Positions 1-6,854 of a stretch of DNA of 10,390 nt are shown piece after piece. Numbering within the stretch: the first letter of the stretch is position 1; the number at the start of each line of letters is the position of its first letter. Below the pieces are notes generated by a model. The model was not told the origin of the DNA, made no database searches, and saw nothing but the letters and a program-made list of their open reading frames with translations. This DNA is from Candidatus Desantisiibacteriota bacterium (GTDB taxonomy: Bacteria > JACRDZ01), in NCBI GenBank assembly GCA_016209155.1, contig JACQWU010000121.1:1-10390 (forward strand), in the 5' to 3' direction. The position numbers were made by a program, and so were the translations under genes.

Positions 1-1
1 A

Positions 2-127
2 GGAGGACAATCTGTATGGATAGATGATCTTCATATTGCAACTGAATGCGTTGTTCCTGAACCGGCATCACTTATGCTTCTTGGATGCGGGCTTATTGGA
101 ATAGCAGTTTTAAGAAAAAGAAAATAA
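2..127 (+). CDS. PEP-CTERM sorting-domain protein, C-terminal end only
   Basis: Only the last 41 codons are present, running in from the left edge. The tail shows the classic PEP-CTERM layout: the VPEPAS motif, a hydrophobic stretch (LMLLGCGLIGIAVL), then a basic end (RKRK) and TAA at 125-127. In known systems such tails are recognised by an exosortase (EpsH/XrtA family), which removes the tail and passes the protein on for export or surface display. Just before the motif is a WIDDLHIA segment, the kind of beta-strand that often ends beta-sandwich or carbohydrate-binding domains in PEP-CTERM proteins, but too little is left to name the domain. A strong terminator follows immediately, so this is the last gene of its transcript. 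The sorting tail is clear; the function of the protein is unknown. Confidence 0.88.
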   Translation, partial: GGQSVWIDDLHIATECVVPEPASLMLLGCGLIGIAVLRKRK

Positions 128-144
128 TAAATATTAGACATTTT

Positions 145-193
145 AAAAGACACTTATTTTATCAGCTTTGCTATAAAATAAGTGTCTTTTTTT
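145..193 (+). terminator. Strong rho-independent terminator
   Basis: A perfect 18-bp stem pairs 145-162 (AAAAGACACTTATTTTAT) with 173-190. The 10-base loop can itself form a short AGC/GCT mini-stem. The right arm runs into a T tract at 187-193. It lies 17 bases after the stop of the PEP-CTERM gene and separates it from the folD-like gene. The opposite strand lacks an equally good T tract, so it acts mainly on plus-strand transcripts. Confidence 0.93.
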
Positions 194-223
194 GCGTTTA
201 TTTATTCGTCGTTTATTTTTATA

Positions 224-252
224 TCGACAATTGATGAAATAATGTGTAAAAT
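224..252 (+). promoter_or_regulatory. Sigma-70-like promoter for the folD-like gene
   Basis: A -35 box TCGACA (224-229) and a -10 box TAAAAT (247-252) are 17 bp apart, and each matches the consensus at five of six bases. Transcription would start near 259, giving a leader of about 40 bases. The site lies just past the terminator of the preceding gene, where a new promoter is expected. The region is AT-rich, so chance matches are possible. Confidence 0.55.
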
Positions 253-264
253 ATCCCCCACATG

Positions 265-284
265 AATAAAATAATTATTTTATT
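265..284. repeat. Perfect 20-bp AT palindrome in the folD-like leader
   Basis: AATAAAATAA is followed directly by its exact reverse complement TTATTTTATT. It lies between the predicted transcription start and the Shine-Dalgarno site (AGGAGGA, 288-294). It could be an operator or simply AT-rich low complexity; it has no loop, so it is a poor RNA hairpin. Confidence 0.4.
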
Positions 285-298
285 AATAGGAGGATTAT

Positions 299-1645
299 AT
301 GGCATACAGAGAATATAGTGATCGTATTGGCGGTATAAACCACTGGCTATTTGCTCAAAAAGAATTTAATCATTTAATATCAAGGTCATTTAGAGATGAA
401 AATTACTCAAAGGTTATTAATGGTTCAGGACTTATAAAAGACCAGCAGAAATATCCAAAGGGATACCAGGAAATGATAATTCCTGAACTTAAAAAAAGAG
501 CTGATTTTTTTAAGGAAATTCCTGCTCTTAAGGATATCAATCCTGCGTCTTCCAGGGTACTTACAGTTTTAGTCGGAGATAAAGATGATCCTAAAGTTGC
601 GGCATCACGAAGCTATGTCGGGATGAAATCAGCAACAACAAAACTCTCCGGATTATCCAGTATGGTCGAAGAGTTTCCTTCAACTATATCCCAATCAGAA
701 CTTTATGAAAAATTAAATAAATGGAATAATGATAATTCCATTTCCATATTAATGTTTCAACTGCCGTTTGGCGGTAAAGCCGGAGAGATAATAGATACAA
801 CGATGTTGTGTAACCGCATTAATATTACTAAAGACGGAGACGGGCTTAATCAGGTTACTCTTGGACTTATGTCGCTTGGCGCTGACCGTTATTTTGACTG
901 CTGTACACCAAGCGGAATGCTGGATCTTGCCAGTGTATTTTTGGTCAGGGAAAGAGGTTCTAGACTCCGGCCTGACGGAATAGCAAGCTTTGCCGGACTT
1001 GAGGTACTGGTCGCAGGCAGAAGCGAAATAGTAGGTGAACCTCTATTCAATATTTTAAAACGTTTTGATGCTACAACTTTAGGGCCGCTGCATACAAAAT
1101 CAGGTTCAGGCGGAAAAGCAGATAAAGAAACTCAGCTTAAAATTTATACGGAACTTTCAAAACGCGCTGATATAATTTTTTCCTGTATGGGTTTTCATCC
1201 ATATAATATTCACACCGGCACAGAATATTTCTTTACATCCGATATGATAAAAGAAGAATGCTTAATAATTGACGCATCAACATCTTTTAGAAAAGACGGA
1301 CAAAAACCATACGGAGATTTTGACCCGTCTACGCGCGCAAAAGCAGCAGCCTATACGCTTGAAACAGGCGGGGTAGGCCCTGCTACCGTAACAAGACTGG
1401 TACATCAGGGATGGCGCGGTATGCTTTATCAAAATATTGATAAAGTAAGAAAAGCGCTTATTAATAATAAATCGTCCGTTATATCAACTTTTACCGGACT
1501 TCTGGCATCTTATGCCAAAGCAAGTGAAGCTGATGCAAAAGATAATGCCCTTAAGCTTTATGAAAGAGCAATAAACCATGACAGCCACCCTGTACATGCT
1601 GTTGATGCATTAGAAGCTGTTTTCCCGAGGCTTATGGAATATTAA
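299..1645 (+). CDS. folD: FolD-type methylene-THF dehydrogenase/cyclohydrolase, extended form
   Basis: Related to bifunctional FolD, which interconverts 5,10-methylene-THF and 10-formyl-THF in the cytoplasm using NAD(P). Catalytic-domain signatures are kept: S103-x2-Y106-x3-K110 (the FolD Tyr/Lys pair), Q154-L-P, and KDGDG at 178-182 with both Asp of the usual KDVDG. CTPSG (202-206) follows, then the nucleotide-binding GRSEIVGEP (240-248), ADIIFSCMG (290-298), D325 and GGVGP (357-361). At 448 aa it is far longer than the usual roughly 280-300. There are about 37 extra N-terminal residues, an insertion rich in Gly/Lys near 266-282, and about 60 extra C-terminal residues. The start is fixed by AGGAGGA four bases upstream. 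It stands alone after a terminator with its own promoter. All key residues are present, so I expect an active enzyme. Whether it does both reactions is an inference, and the extensions are unexplained. Confidence 0.82.
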   Translation: MAYREYSDRIGGINHWLFAQKEFNHLISRSFRDENYSKVINGSGLIKDQQKYPKGYQEMIIPELKKRADFFKEIPALKDINPASSRVLTVLVGDKDDPKVAASRSYVGMKSATTKLSGLSSMVEEFPSTISQSELYEKLNKWNNDNSISILMFQLPFGGKAGEIIDTTMLCNRINITKDGDGLNQVTLGLMSLGADRYFDCCTPSGMLDLASVFLVRERGSRLRPDGIASFAGLEVLVAGRSEIVGEPLFNILKRFDATTLGPLHTKSGSGGKADKETQLKIYTELSKRADIIFSCMGFHPYNIHTGTEYFFTSDMIKEECLIIDASTSFRKDGQKPYGDFDPSTRAKAAAYTLETGGVGPATVTRLVHQGWRGMLYQNIDKVRKALINNKSSVISTFTGLLASYAKASEADAKDNALKLYERAINHDSHPVHAVDALEAVFPRLMEY

Positions 1646-1656
1646 CTTCAGGTGGA

Positions 1657-1736
1657 TAGACTGAAGAATTTTAGACTGAAGGATAAAAATTTTAATAAAT
1701 TAATATCCTTCTTTATCCTTCAGCCTTCAGTCTAAA
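1657..1736. repeat. Cluster of short direct and inverted repeats with alternative hairpins
   Basis: TAGACTGAAG occurs at 1657-1666 and 1672-1681, and its inverse CTTCAGTCTA at 1725-1734. A 13-bp stem can form between 1670-1682 and 1724-1736. An alternative 12-bp stem pairs 1676-1687 with 1712-1723, and AAGGATA (1679-1685) can also pair with TATCCTT (1704-1710). Read on the minus strand, the right side is a run of near-copies of a 6-7 base unit of the CTGAAGG/AGAAGGATA type. No T tract follows, so it is not a standard terminator. It may protect the folD-like mRNA or attenuate read-through into the SYLF gene. Confidence 0.6.
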
Positions 1737-1756
1737 CACATTAAAAAGGTGAAAAA

Positions 1757-2329
1757 TTGAAACTAAAAACTATTTTTCCGATTTTATTAATCTTATTGAT
1801 TTTCTTTATTCCTTTTTCTATCTATGCACGCTGGTATTCGTTAAAGGACTTTAATCCTCTAAGAAAAAAAAATGAAAAAACCAATAAAGAGACTGTTCAG
1901 CAAACCATTAAAAAATTTAAGGAAATAGACCCATATATCATTAAATTTTTTGATAAATCCGCAGGATATGCTGTTTTTCCGTCTATCGGTAAAGGAGGGA
2001 TGGGAATCGGCGGTGCTTATGGTAAAGGGGAGGTATTTGAAAAGGGCAGACTGATCGGTGAAGCAAGCTTAACTCAGTTATCTATAGGTTACCAGCTTGG
2101 AGGACAGGTCTACAGCGAAATCATTTTTTTTAAAGAAGATGAGGACTTAAAAAAATTCAAATCCGGCAATTATGAATTTGGCGCACAGGTTTCCGCTGTT
2201 ATATTAAAAAAAGGTATCAGCACTGAAGCAAATTTTGATAATGGGATCGCTGTTTTCATTTTCATAAAAAAAGGTATAATGTACCAGCTAACGGTTGGCG
2301 GCCAAAAATTTTCATTTAAAGCAAGATAG
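1757..2329 (+). CDS. Secreted SYLF/Ysc84-family (lipid-binding) protein
   Basis: The N-terminus (residues 1-24, MKLKT followed by a long Ile/Leu/Phe core ending SIYA) is a signal peptide, so the product should act in the periplasm or outer envelope. From about residue 44 the sequence fits the SYLF (DUF500/Ysc84) domain: FDKSAGYAVFPSIGKGG (65-81), GGAYGKGEV (85-93), Leu-Ser-Ile-Gly-Tyr-Gln-Leu-Gly-Gly (108-116), a YSEIIFF strand, and a repeating beta-strand C-terminus. Eukaryotic SYLF proteins bind phosphoinositides; bacterial members are exported proteins of unclear function. The start is TTG (1757), chosen because AAGGTGA (1746-1752) sits just upstream and no ATG or GTG precedes the signal peptide in frame. 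There is no obvious promoter, so read-through from the folD-like gene is possible. It ends one base short of the stop of the convergent viaA-like gene. Confidence 0.8.
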   Translation: MKLKTIFPILLILLIFFIPFSIYARWYSLKDFNPLRKKNEKTNKETVQQTIKKFKEIDPYIIKFFDKSAGYAVFPSIGKGGMGIGGAYGKGEVFEKGRLIGEASLTQLSIGYQLGGQVYSEIIFFKEDEDLKKFKSGNYEFGAQVSAVILKKGISTEANFDNGIAVFIFIKKGIMYQLTVGGQKFSFKAR

Positions 2330-2330
2330 G

Positions 2331-3881
2331 TTAATTTTTATTCTCTTTAGAACTTATTTTTCTGAAAAGATTTTCAGCCATATGTTCGGTAAAAATATGA
2401 TAATTCATAACTTCATCACAGAATCTTTTTAAAGTTGCGGGTTCCTGCGATTTTGGCCCAATCAAAACACCATAAGTCCGGAAATTTTTTTTCCTTTTAA
2501 AGTCATAATATGTTTTTAAAAAACTTTCACTTATATTGCAGATATCATCAGTTATAAAAACTATATCCGCATCCTTGTAAACGGTTTCTTTTTCTAAAAA
2601 AGCAAGCGCAGTATTAATAGGTGTTTCAAAGTCTGTCCCGCCGCCAATAAATCCCACAATAAATTCAATAAGCCCTGCGGAAAAGTTCAAAACATCCTTT
2701 TTCTTATCCGGAATTTCTATTTCAATTTCATTTTTTTTAAACGCAAAACTTTTTACACGTCCCTTCTGCCCGAAAATAATCGCAATAAAGTTTCTATCAT
2801 CAACTCTGGCTATTTCAAGAAGTCCGAGTGCAACAGCTTTAGACATTATTTCCGGTTTACCGGACATTGAACCGCTTGTATCAATACATGCAATAATACT
2901 TCCATGACTTTCGGGCTCTTTCCCTTTCAGCTCATATTGAATCAATTTTTTATATGCTAAACGCTGATAAAAATCATACTGGAAGCTGGGGTGTGACAAA
3001 TAAGTAATTTCAAGCGGATGCATTTTCATCAGATCATCACCCATTACTATATTATATATTTCATATGGCATTTCATGAATTTTGGAATACCTTACGGTAA
3101 GAGACATCTGCCTGAGGCGGCCTATTATTTCAGCAAATTCTTTTAAACGGGGATTATTTTTTAATTGCACAGTCAATTTCATTTTTTCTTCATAGCTTAA
3201 TTCTTCTATTCCCTGTTCAATATCCCATCCCTGGCATATTTCCACGACATTTTTCACATTATCTATCTCCTGTAATACTTCTTTTGAGCTAACAAGAGTA
3301 ACCGAAGACATTTTCTTTTTCAATTTACCTATATACTTATCTTTTTTATTATTTTTGTCTTTATTCAATACAGGTGAAAAAAACCGGCTTAAAAAAGAAC
3401 CCTTTTTCTTTTCCTTATTATTTTTATCCACTTCTTCTTCATCATTTAAACTGATAATATCCTTAAGATATTTTTTAGTGAATTTTCGTATCCTTTTTTT
3501 CCATCTTAATCTGGATAAATAACTGATCAACCTTTCTGCAAACATTTCTGTTGCCCATATTGAAGTAATACTGCTGAAACAGGTTTTATTTCTTATCTCG
3601 ATATAGGAATCACTTAATAAAAATCCTTCAAGAATGGTCATGTTAATTAAATATTGGGGATCAATTTCTTCACCTTGTTTAAGTTCAGGATGTCCTTCAT
3701 AGAGACTGCAAAAAATATCACATAAAAGATAGGAGAAAGTCGGCAAAAAGGTATTACCTTTTTTTTCTTTTTCAACTAATGTTTTTGATGATTGATATAA
3801 TTGATAATATTTTTTGCGTATTGATGAGGTGGAATTGAGAACATAAACTGATTTATTTTTTGAAGAATTTAATTTTGTCAT
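2331..3881 (-). CDS. viaA: ViaA-like VWA-domain protein (partner of RavA/MoxR ATPase)
   Basis: The C-terminal half is a von Willebrand A domain (about 327-505) with an intact MIDAS metal site: D334-T-S336-G-S338, T416 within GGGTDFETP, and D445-D446 in VFITDD. The segment before it (about 215-320), including GWDIEQG and LKEFAEIIGRLRQ, resembles the ViaA N-terminal region. Residues 142-195 are a Lys/Asn/Glu-rich low-complexity linker not expected in E. coli ViaA. At 516 aa it is slightly longer than ViaA, which is about 480. In E. coli ViaA stimulates the RavA ATPase, and the pair acts at the inner membrane on respiratory complexes; the same role here is inferred. It is the last gene of the minus-strand operon, 35 bases after the RavA lid/C-terminal frame. 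Its Shine-Dalgarno (AAGGA, 3884-3888) is only two bases from the ATG. No terminator separates it from the convergent SYLF gene. Confidence 0.8.
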   Translation of the reverse strand: MTKLNSSKNKSVYVLNSTSSIRKKYYQLYQSSKTLVEKEKKGNTFLPTFSYLLCDIFCSLYEGHPELKQGEEIDPQYLINMTILEGFLLSDSYIEIRNKTCFSSITSIWATEMFAERLISYLSRLRWKKRIRKFTKKYLKDIISLNDEEEVDKNNKEKKKGSFLSRFFSPVLNKDKNNKKDKYIGKLKKKMSSVTLVSSKEVLQEIDNVKNVVEICQGWDIEQGIEELSYEEKMKLTVQLKNNPRLKEFAEIIGRLRQMSLTVRYSKIHEMPYEIYNIVMGDDLMKMHPLEITYLSHPSFQYDFYQRLAYKKLIQYELKGKEPESHGSIIACIDTSGSMSGKPEIMSKAVALGLLEIARVDDRNFIAIIFGQKGRVKSFAFKKNEIEIEIPDKKKDVLNFSAGLIEFIVGFIGGGTDFETPINTALAFLEKETVYKDADIVFITDDICNISESFLKTYYDFKRKKNFRTYGVLIGPKSQEPATLKRFCDEVMNYHIFTEHMAENLFRKISSKENKN

Positions 3882-3916
3882 AATCCTTCGTTATGGAATT
3901 TATATCCTAATATATT

Positions 3917-4507
3917 CTAAAAGAGTTTTTCACCCCAGAACTGACGAAAAGCAGCCACATTTTGTTTTGACAGTAATTTTTGATGCATACTTTCCGTTTG
4001 CTGGATATAATTTTCTATTACGGCTTTCCCTGATTCAAGCGCGCATGATTTCATTAAAGCTTTGAGCTCTTTCATCATAGATATCATTTGTTGTTCAATT
4101 TCCCTTACCTGACTTGATAATTGTTCAAATTCCTTACGTTCTTTTTCACGGGTCATATTTTTCTGAGATGCCATATCTATTGCCTGAACAGCATCCTGAT
4201 ATAATTTCTGCAGCTGATGGTATAACTCTGTGACCTGAACAACTTCTTTGTTCCCGATACATTTATAAACAACTTTTTGAATATTTTCGCGTTCTATCCT
4301 GTCTCTTGTCTGCCAGTATATATGTTCCAAAATAGAAAGGTCTTCAATCCGAACTTCTCCGGTATGATGATTCAAATATGAAAATGCTTTTAAAACTTTT
4401 ATGGATTCTTTATAACGCCTGTCAGAAGGTTGAATATTATAATGTATTTTAAGATCTGATCTTATATTATTGATTAATTTATATATATTATTTGGAATTT
4501 TTACCAT
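3917..4507 (-). CDS. ravA: RavA-like ATPase, separated lid and C-terminal part
   Basis: Residues 1-66 match the part of RavA that follows the AAA+ core: VKIPNNIYKLI, then SDRRYKESIKVLKA (28-41), where the sensor-2/lid arginines lie, then the EVRIEDLSILEHIYW helix pair. Residues about 93-185 are rich in Gln/Glu/Lys/Met and look like a coiled coil. The reading frame is open upstream of this ATG, back to 4585, and encodes LSEITLDELYILQNEVG, which also matches the RavA linker end. The natural start is therefore probably in the preceding gene. The ATG at 4507 has only a poor AGGG two bases away. The C-terminal half is shorter and different from E. coli RavA, which ends in LARA and helical domains. 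Read with the 4540-5115 frame, this is one ATPase in two pieces. Whether it is made as a separate protein is unknown. Confidence 0.72.
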   Translation of the reverse strand: MVKIPNNIYKLINNIRSDLKIHYNIQPSDRRYKESIKVLKAFSYLNHHTGEVRIEDLSILEHIYWQTRDRIERENIQKVVYKCIGNKEVVQVTELYHQLQKLYQDAVQAIDMASQKNMTREKERKEFEQLSSQVREIEQQMISMMKELKALMKSCALESGKAVIENYIQQTESMHQKLLSKQNVAAFRQFWGEKLF

Positions 4508-4539
4508 CCCTACTTCATTTTGGAGAATATAAAGTTCAT

Positions 4540-5115
4540 CTAAAGTAATTTCAGATAATCTATTATATAACGCAATAGAAAACGGTCATTTAAAGCCATA
4601 AGTTCTTCCTGTTCCTTCCCCGGAAGTTCATTGCTGGCTCCAATCATTGTAATAAGTGGAGAATCTAATTCTTCACCAGGATTAATGGTGCATTTACGTT
4701 CATTGATCAGTCTTAAAAGAGCATTAAGCGTAACCGCACTGCATTTAAATATTTCATCAAGGAAGGCTATGTGGGACTGCGGTAATTTTTTTTCAGAGCG
4801 ATTAATAAACTTTATTAATTTCCCCTGCTGCTGCATTTCTTCTTCTACCATAACTTCGCTTACCAGAAGATCTTTATCAGTGGTAAATTTAGTTAAAAGG
4901 TGAAAAAAATATTTTATTCCTGCAATGCTTTTGCATAATGTTTCGGCTAAATTGGTTTTAGCTGTACCGGGCGGACCTATCAATAGAATATGATGACGGG
5001 ATAAAAGAGCGGTCAAGGCGCCGTCTACAACTTCTTCCCTTTCTTTAAAATATTCTTTTAATTCTGATCGAAGCTTTTGAAACCGTTCGTAGATACTTAT
5101 ATCTATTAAACTCAT
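4540..5115 (-). CDS. ravA: RavA-like MoxR AAA+ ATPase, core domain only (gene split)
   Basis: MoxR-class AAA+ core with Walker A GPPGTAKT (47-54), Walker B IAFLDE (116-121), sensor-1 Asn in ASNELP (N162), and an arginine-finger segment DRFLLR (177-182). The leading ERFQKLRSELKEYFKERE and the ALLSRHHILLIGPPG layout resemble RavA more than classical MoxR. RavA in E. coli is about 500 aa; this frame stops at 191 aa with TAG (4540-4542) right after DRFLLRYIIDYL. The lid continues in another frame (open 4585 to 3917), so the two frames overlap by 46 bases. The start is backed by AGAGG (5121-5125) five bases upstream. It follows the parvulin gene by 27 bases and so is almost surely in the same operon. 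The gene is either a recent pseudogene, a sequence error, or a natural two-piece ATPase. Confidence 0.8.
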   Translation of the reverse strand: MSLIDISIYERFQKLRSELKEYFKEREEVVDGALTALLSRHHILLIGPPGTAKTNLAETLCKSIAGIKYFFHLLTKFTTDKDLLVSEVMVEEEMQQQGKLIKFINRSEKKLPQSHIAFLDEIFKCSAVTLNALLRLINERKCTINPGEELDSPLITMIGASNELPGKEQEELMALNDRFLLRYIIDYLKLL

Positions 5116-5142
5116 AATTACCTCTTTATTCTATACCATGGC

Positions 5143-6600
5143 TTAACCGGCGGCTTTTTGAGATTTTTTATCAATATTAATCAGGATTTCAATTTTCGCA
5201 CTGTTTTTCAACTGCTCATAAAAACTTGTGATTATTTTATTTTGTTTTTCATCCTTTAATGTCTCTTTAAGACGATCGTAATCTTCCTTCAATTTATTTT
5301 TATCAACCGGCGGTTTGGCAATAATCTTAATTACATATAATCCACGGGCTGATTGAAGCGGTTCGCTTATTTCCGCTACTTTTAATTCAAAAGCTTTTGC
5401 AGACATATCTTTTTCATACCCTATTCCGGGTATTGAAACATTCCGGGTAAATACTCCTGTAGTATTAAATTCCAATCCCGCTTTTTTAGCTTCTTTTTCA
5501 AATCCGTTAATTTTTGCTTTTGCAGCAAACTCACCGGCTTTATTTTTTGCAAGTTCTTTTTCCCTGGCAGTTACAATTTTACTTCGAATCTGAATTTCCA
5601 CTTCATTAAACGATTTCAGATATTCTTCCTTGATGGATTCAAGTTTAATTATGTGATAACCGAATGATGTAGATATAGGAGGACTTACTTCACCTTCTTT
5701 TAGTTTAATAAGCGCATCCTCGAAATTTTTATCCATTGTGCCGAGAGTAAAATAACCGAGATCCCCGCCGTTTGTTTTGGTCGCTGTGTCTTCTGAATGT
5801 TCTAAAGCAAGCTTTAAAAAATTAGTTCCTTTTTTGACTTCCTTATAAATATTTTCACATTTTTCACGGGCTTTTTGTTTATCCGCATCACTGCCTTGCT
5901 GATTTATTTTTACAAGTATATGCCGCGCTTTGTATTGTTTTTTAGACATAAATTCCTGTTTATGTTCATCATAATATTTTTTAGGATCTTTTTTTTCTAC
6001 AAATGCATCCGGACTAAAATGTACATAAGAAATATTCACATTTTCATTTTTCTGCATGAAAAAATCATATACTTCATCACTTGCAACCTTTACACTGTCT
6101 TTTATTATCCTCTCCAGTTTTTCTACATACAGGTCTTTACGTATATTTTCCTCAATTGTTATCCAGTCTGCACGTGAATTCTTTACAGCACTGTTCCATT
6201 TACGCGGATCAAATTGTCCTTCAGTTTGAAATACAGGATAATTTTTAACTTTTTCTATTATTTCTTCATCCCTGACATTAATATCCATTTCTTTAGCTTT
6301 TTGTACAAGAAGAGTATCACGTATTAACTGATTTATTGACATTTCTTCAATTGGAAAAAGCTTTCGAGCCATTTCGTAATTATCATTATAAAACTGACGG
6401 TAAAAATCCGCATAGCGGTTGTAATAGTTATAGTACTGGGACATAGGAATTTCTTCACCATTAATAATTACCGCTGCACCGGTTTCAGATTTTTTACCCG
6501 TGAAAGAACTCATCCCGAATAAAATGATTGTTCCTATCATAAAAGCCAGTACCAAAATCCATATAATTGTTTTCATATTATATCTTAAAGTTTTTAACAT
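5143..6600 (-). CDS. ppiD: PpiD/SurA-like membrane-anchored peptidyl-prolyl isomerase
   Basis: Residues 1-30 form a single N-terminal membrane anchor (MLKTLRYNMK then a hydrophobic stretch to LFGM), as in PpiD, which opens with a short basic cytoplasmic tail. Residues about 42-190 are the SurA/PpiD-type helical chaperone region (VIINGEEIPMSQYYNYY, then a QLIRDTLLVQKA helix). A parvulin domain at about 222-322 shows KQYKARHILVKI, NGGDLGYFTLGTM, FEDALIKLKEGEVS and FGYHIIKLE. A second, degenerate parvulin-like segment may lie at about 365-430. At 485 aa it is shorter than E. coli PpiD (about 620). The role is folding of exported proteins at the outer face of the inner membrane. AAGGAG (6609-6614) is eight bases before the ATG. 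It is the first gene of the operon with the RavA- and ViaA-like genes. The fold is certain; the PpiD versus SurA or PrsA name is less so. Confidence 0.85.
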   Translation of the reverse strand: MLKTLRYNMKTIIWILVLAFMIGTIILFGMSSFTGKKSETGAAVIINGEEIPMSQYYNYYNRYADFYRQFYNDNYEMARKLFPIEEMSINQLIRDTLLVQKAKEMDINVRDEEIIEKVKNYPVFQTEGQFDPRKWNSAVKNSRADWITIEENIRKDLYVEKLERIIKDSVKVASDEVYDFFMQKNENVNISYVHFSPDAFVEKKDPKKYYDEHKQEFMSKKQYKARHILVKINQQGSDADKQKAREKCENIYKEVKKGTNFLKLALEHSEDTATKTNGGDLGYFTLGTMDKNFEDALIKLKEGEVSPPISTSFGYHIIKLESIKEEYLKSFNEVEIQIRSKIVTAREKELAKNKAGEFAAKAKINGFEKEAKKAGLEFNTTGVFTRNVSIPGIGYEKDMSAKAFELKVAEISEPLQSARGLYVIKIIAKPPVDKNKLKEDYDRLKETLKDEKQNKIITSFYEQLKNSAKIEILINIDKKSQKAAG

Positions 6601-6632
6601 TTTTCAAACTCCTTTTATTTATATTATTTATT

Positions 6633-6692
6633 AGTACAATTTCTCATAATTCACAATGTTGTACTGTAGCATAAAACATATGGTAACGTCAA
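6633..6692 (-). promoter_or_regulatory. Possible promoter and operator of the ppiD-ravA-viaA operon
   Basis: On the minus strand a -35 box TTGACG (6687-6692) and a weak -10 box TACAGT (6663-6668) are 18 bp apart. An inverted repeat AGTACAA (6633-6639) / TTGTACT (6659-6665) overlaps the -10 and could be an operator. The gene start is 63 bases beyond the -10. No better promoter was seen in the 254-base divergent gap. Confidence 0.4.
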
Positions 6693-6754
6693 GCAGAGGA
6701 AATTAAAAAATGCTTTTACACTGCTAAATGGAATGCCGGAGGCGGTAAATGGTA

Positions 6755-6760
6755 TATAAT
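6755..6760 (+). promoter_or_regulatory. Isolated -10 box (TATAAT) before the methyltransferase gene
   Basis: A perfect TATAAT lies 94 bases before the methyltransferase start, but there is no recognisable -35 at 16-18 bp and no TGn extension. It is a weak candidate promoter. A TTGCAA at about 6788 with poor -10 partners is an alternative. Confidence 0.2.
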
Positions 6761-6854
6761 GAAAAGTAAGCTGAACAAAGTAAAATTTTGCAACTAAATT
6801 ATATATCATATTGTATAGATAAGAGCTTATCCGAATATCAATTAAGGAATAGAA

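Noticed and set aside
4540-4585. Programmed -1 frameshift making a full RavA from two frames
   Set aside because: The direction (-1) fits, but I see no X-XXY-YYZ slippery heptamer in the zero frame and no strong following stem, and the linker would still be too short. A deletion explains it better.
4631-4903. Plus-strand 90-aa frame
   Set aside because: It is antisense to the Walker B and sensor-1 region of the RavA-like core, which has clear family motifs.
5875-6177. Plus-strand 100-aa frame rich in Phe/Ile/Tyr
   Set aside because: It lies antisense within the parvulin gene, and its composition mirrors the Lys/Glu-rich coding strand. No ribosome site.
6710-6769. Three tiny in-frame ORFs joined as ATG...TAAATG...TAAATG...TAA before the methyltransferase
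   Set aside because: They are five or six codons each, only the first has a hint of a ribosome site, and the peptides show no attenuator-like codon run. Most likely chance.
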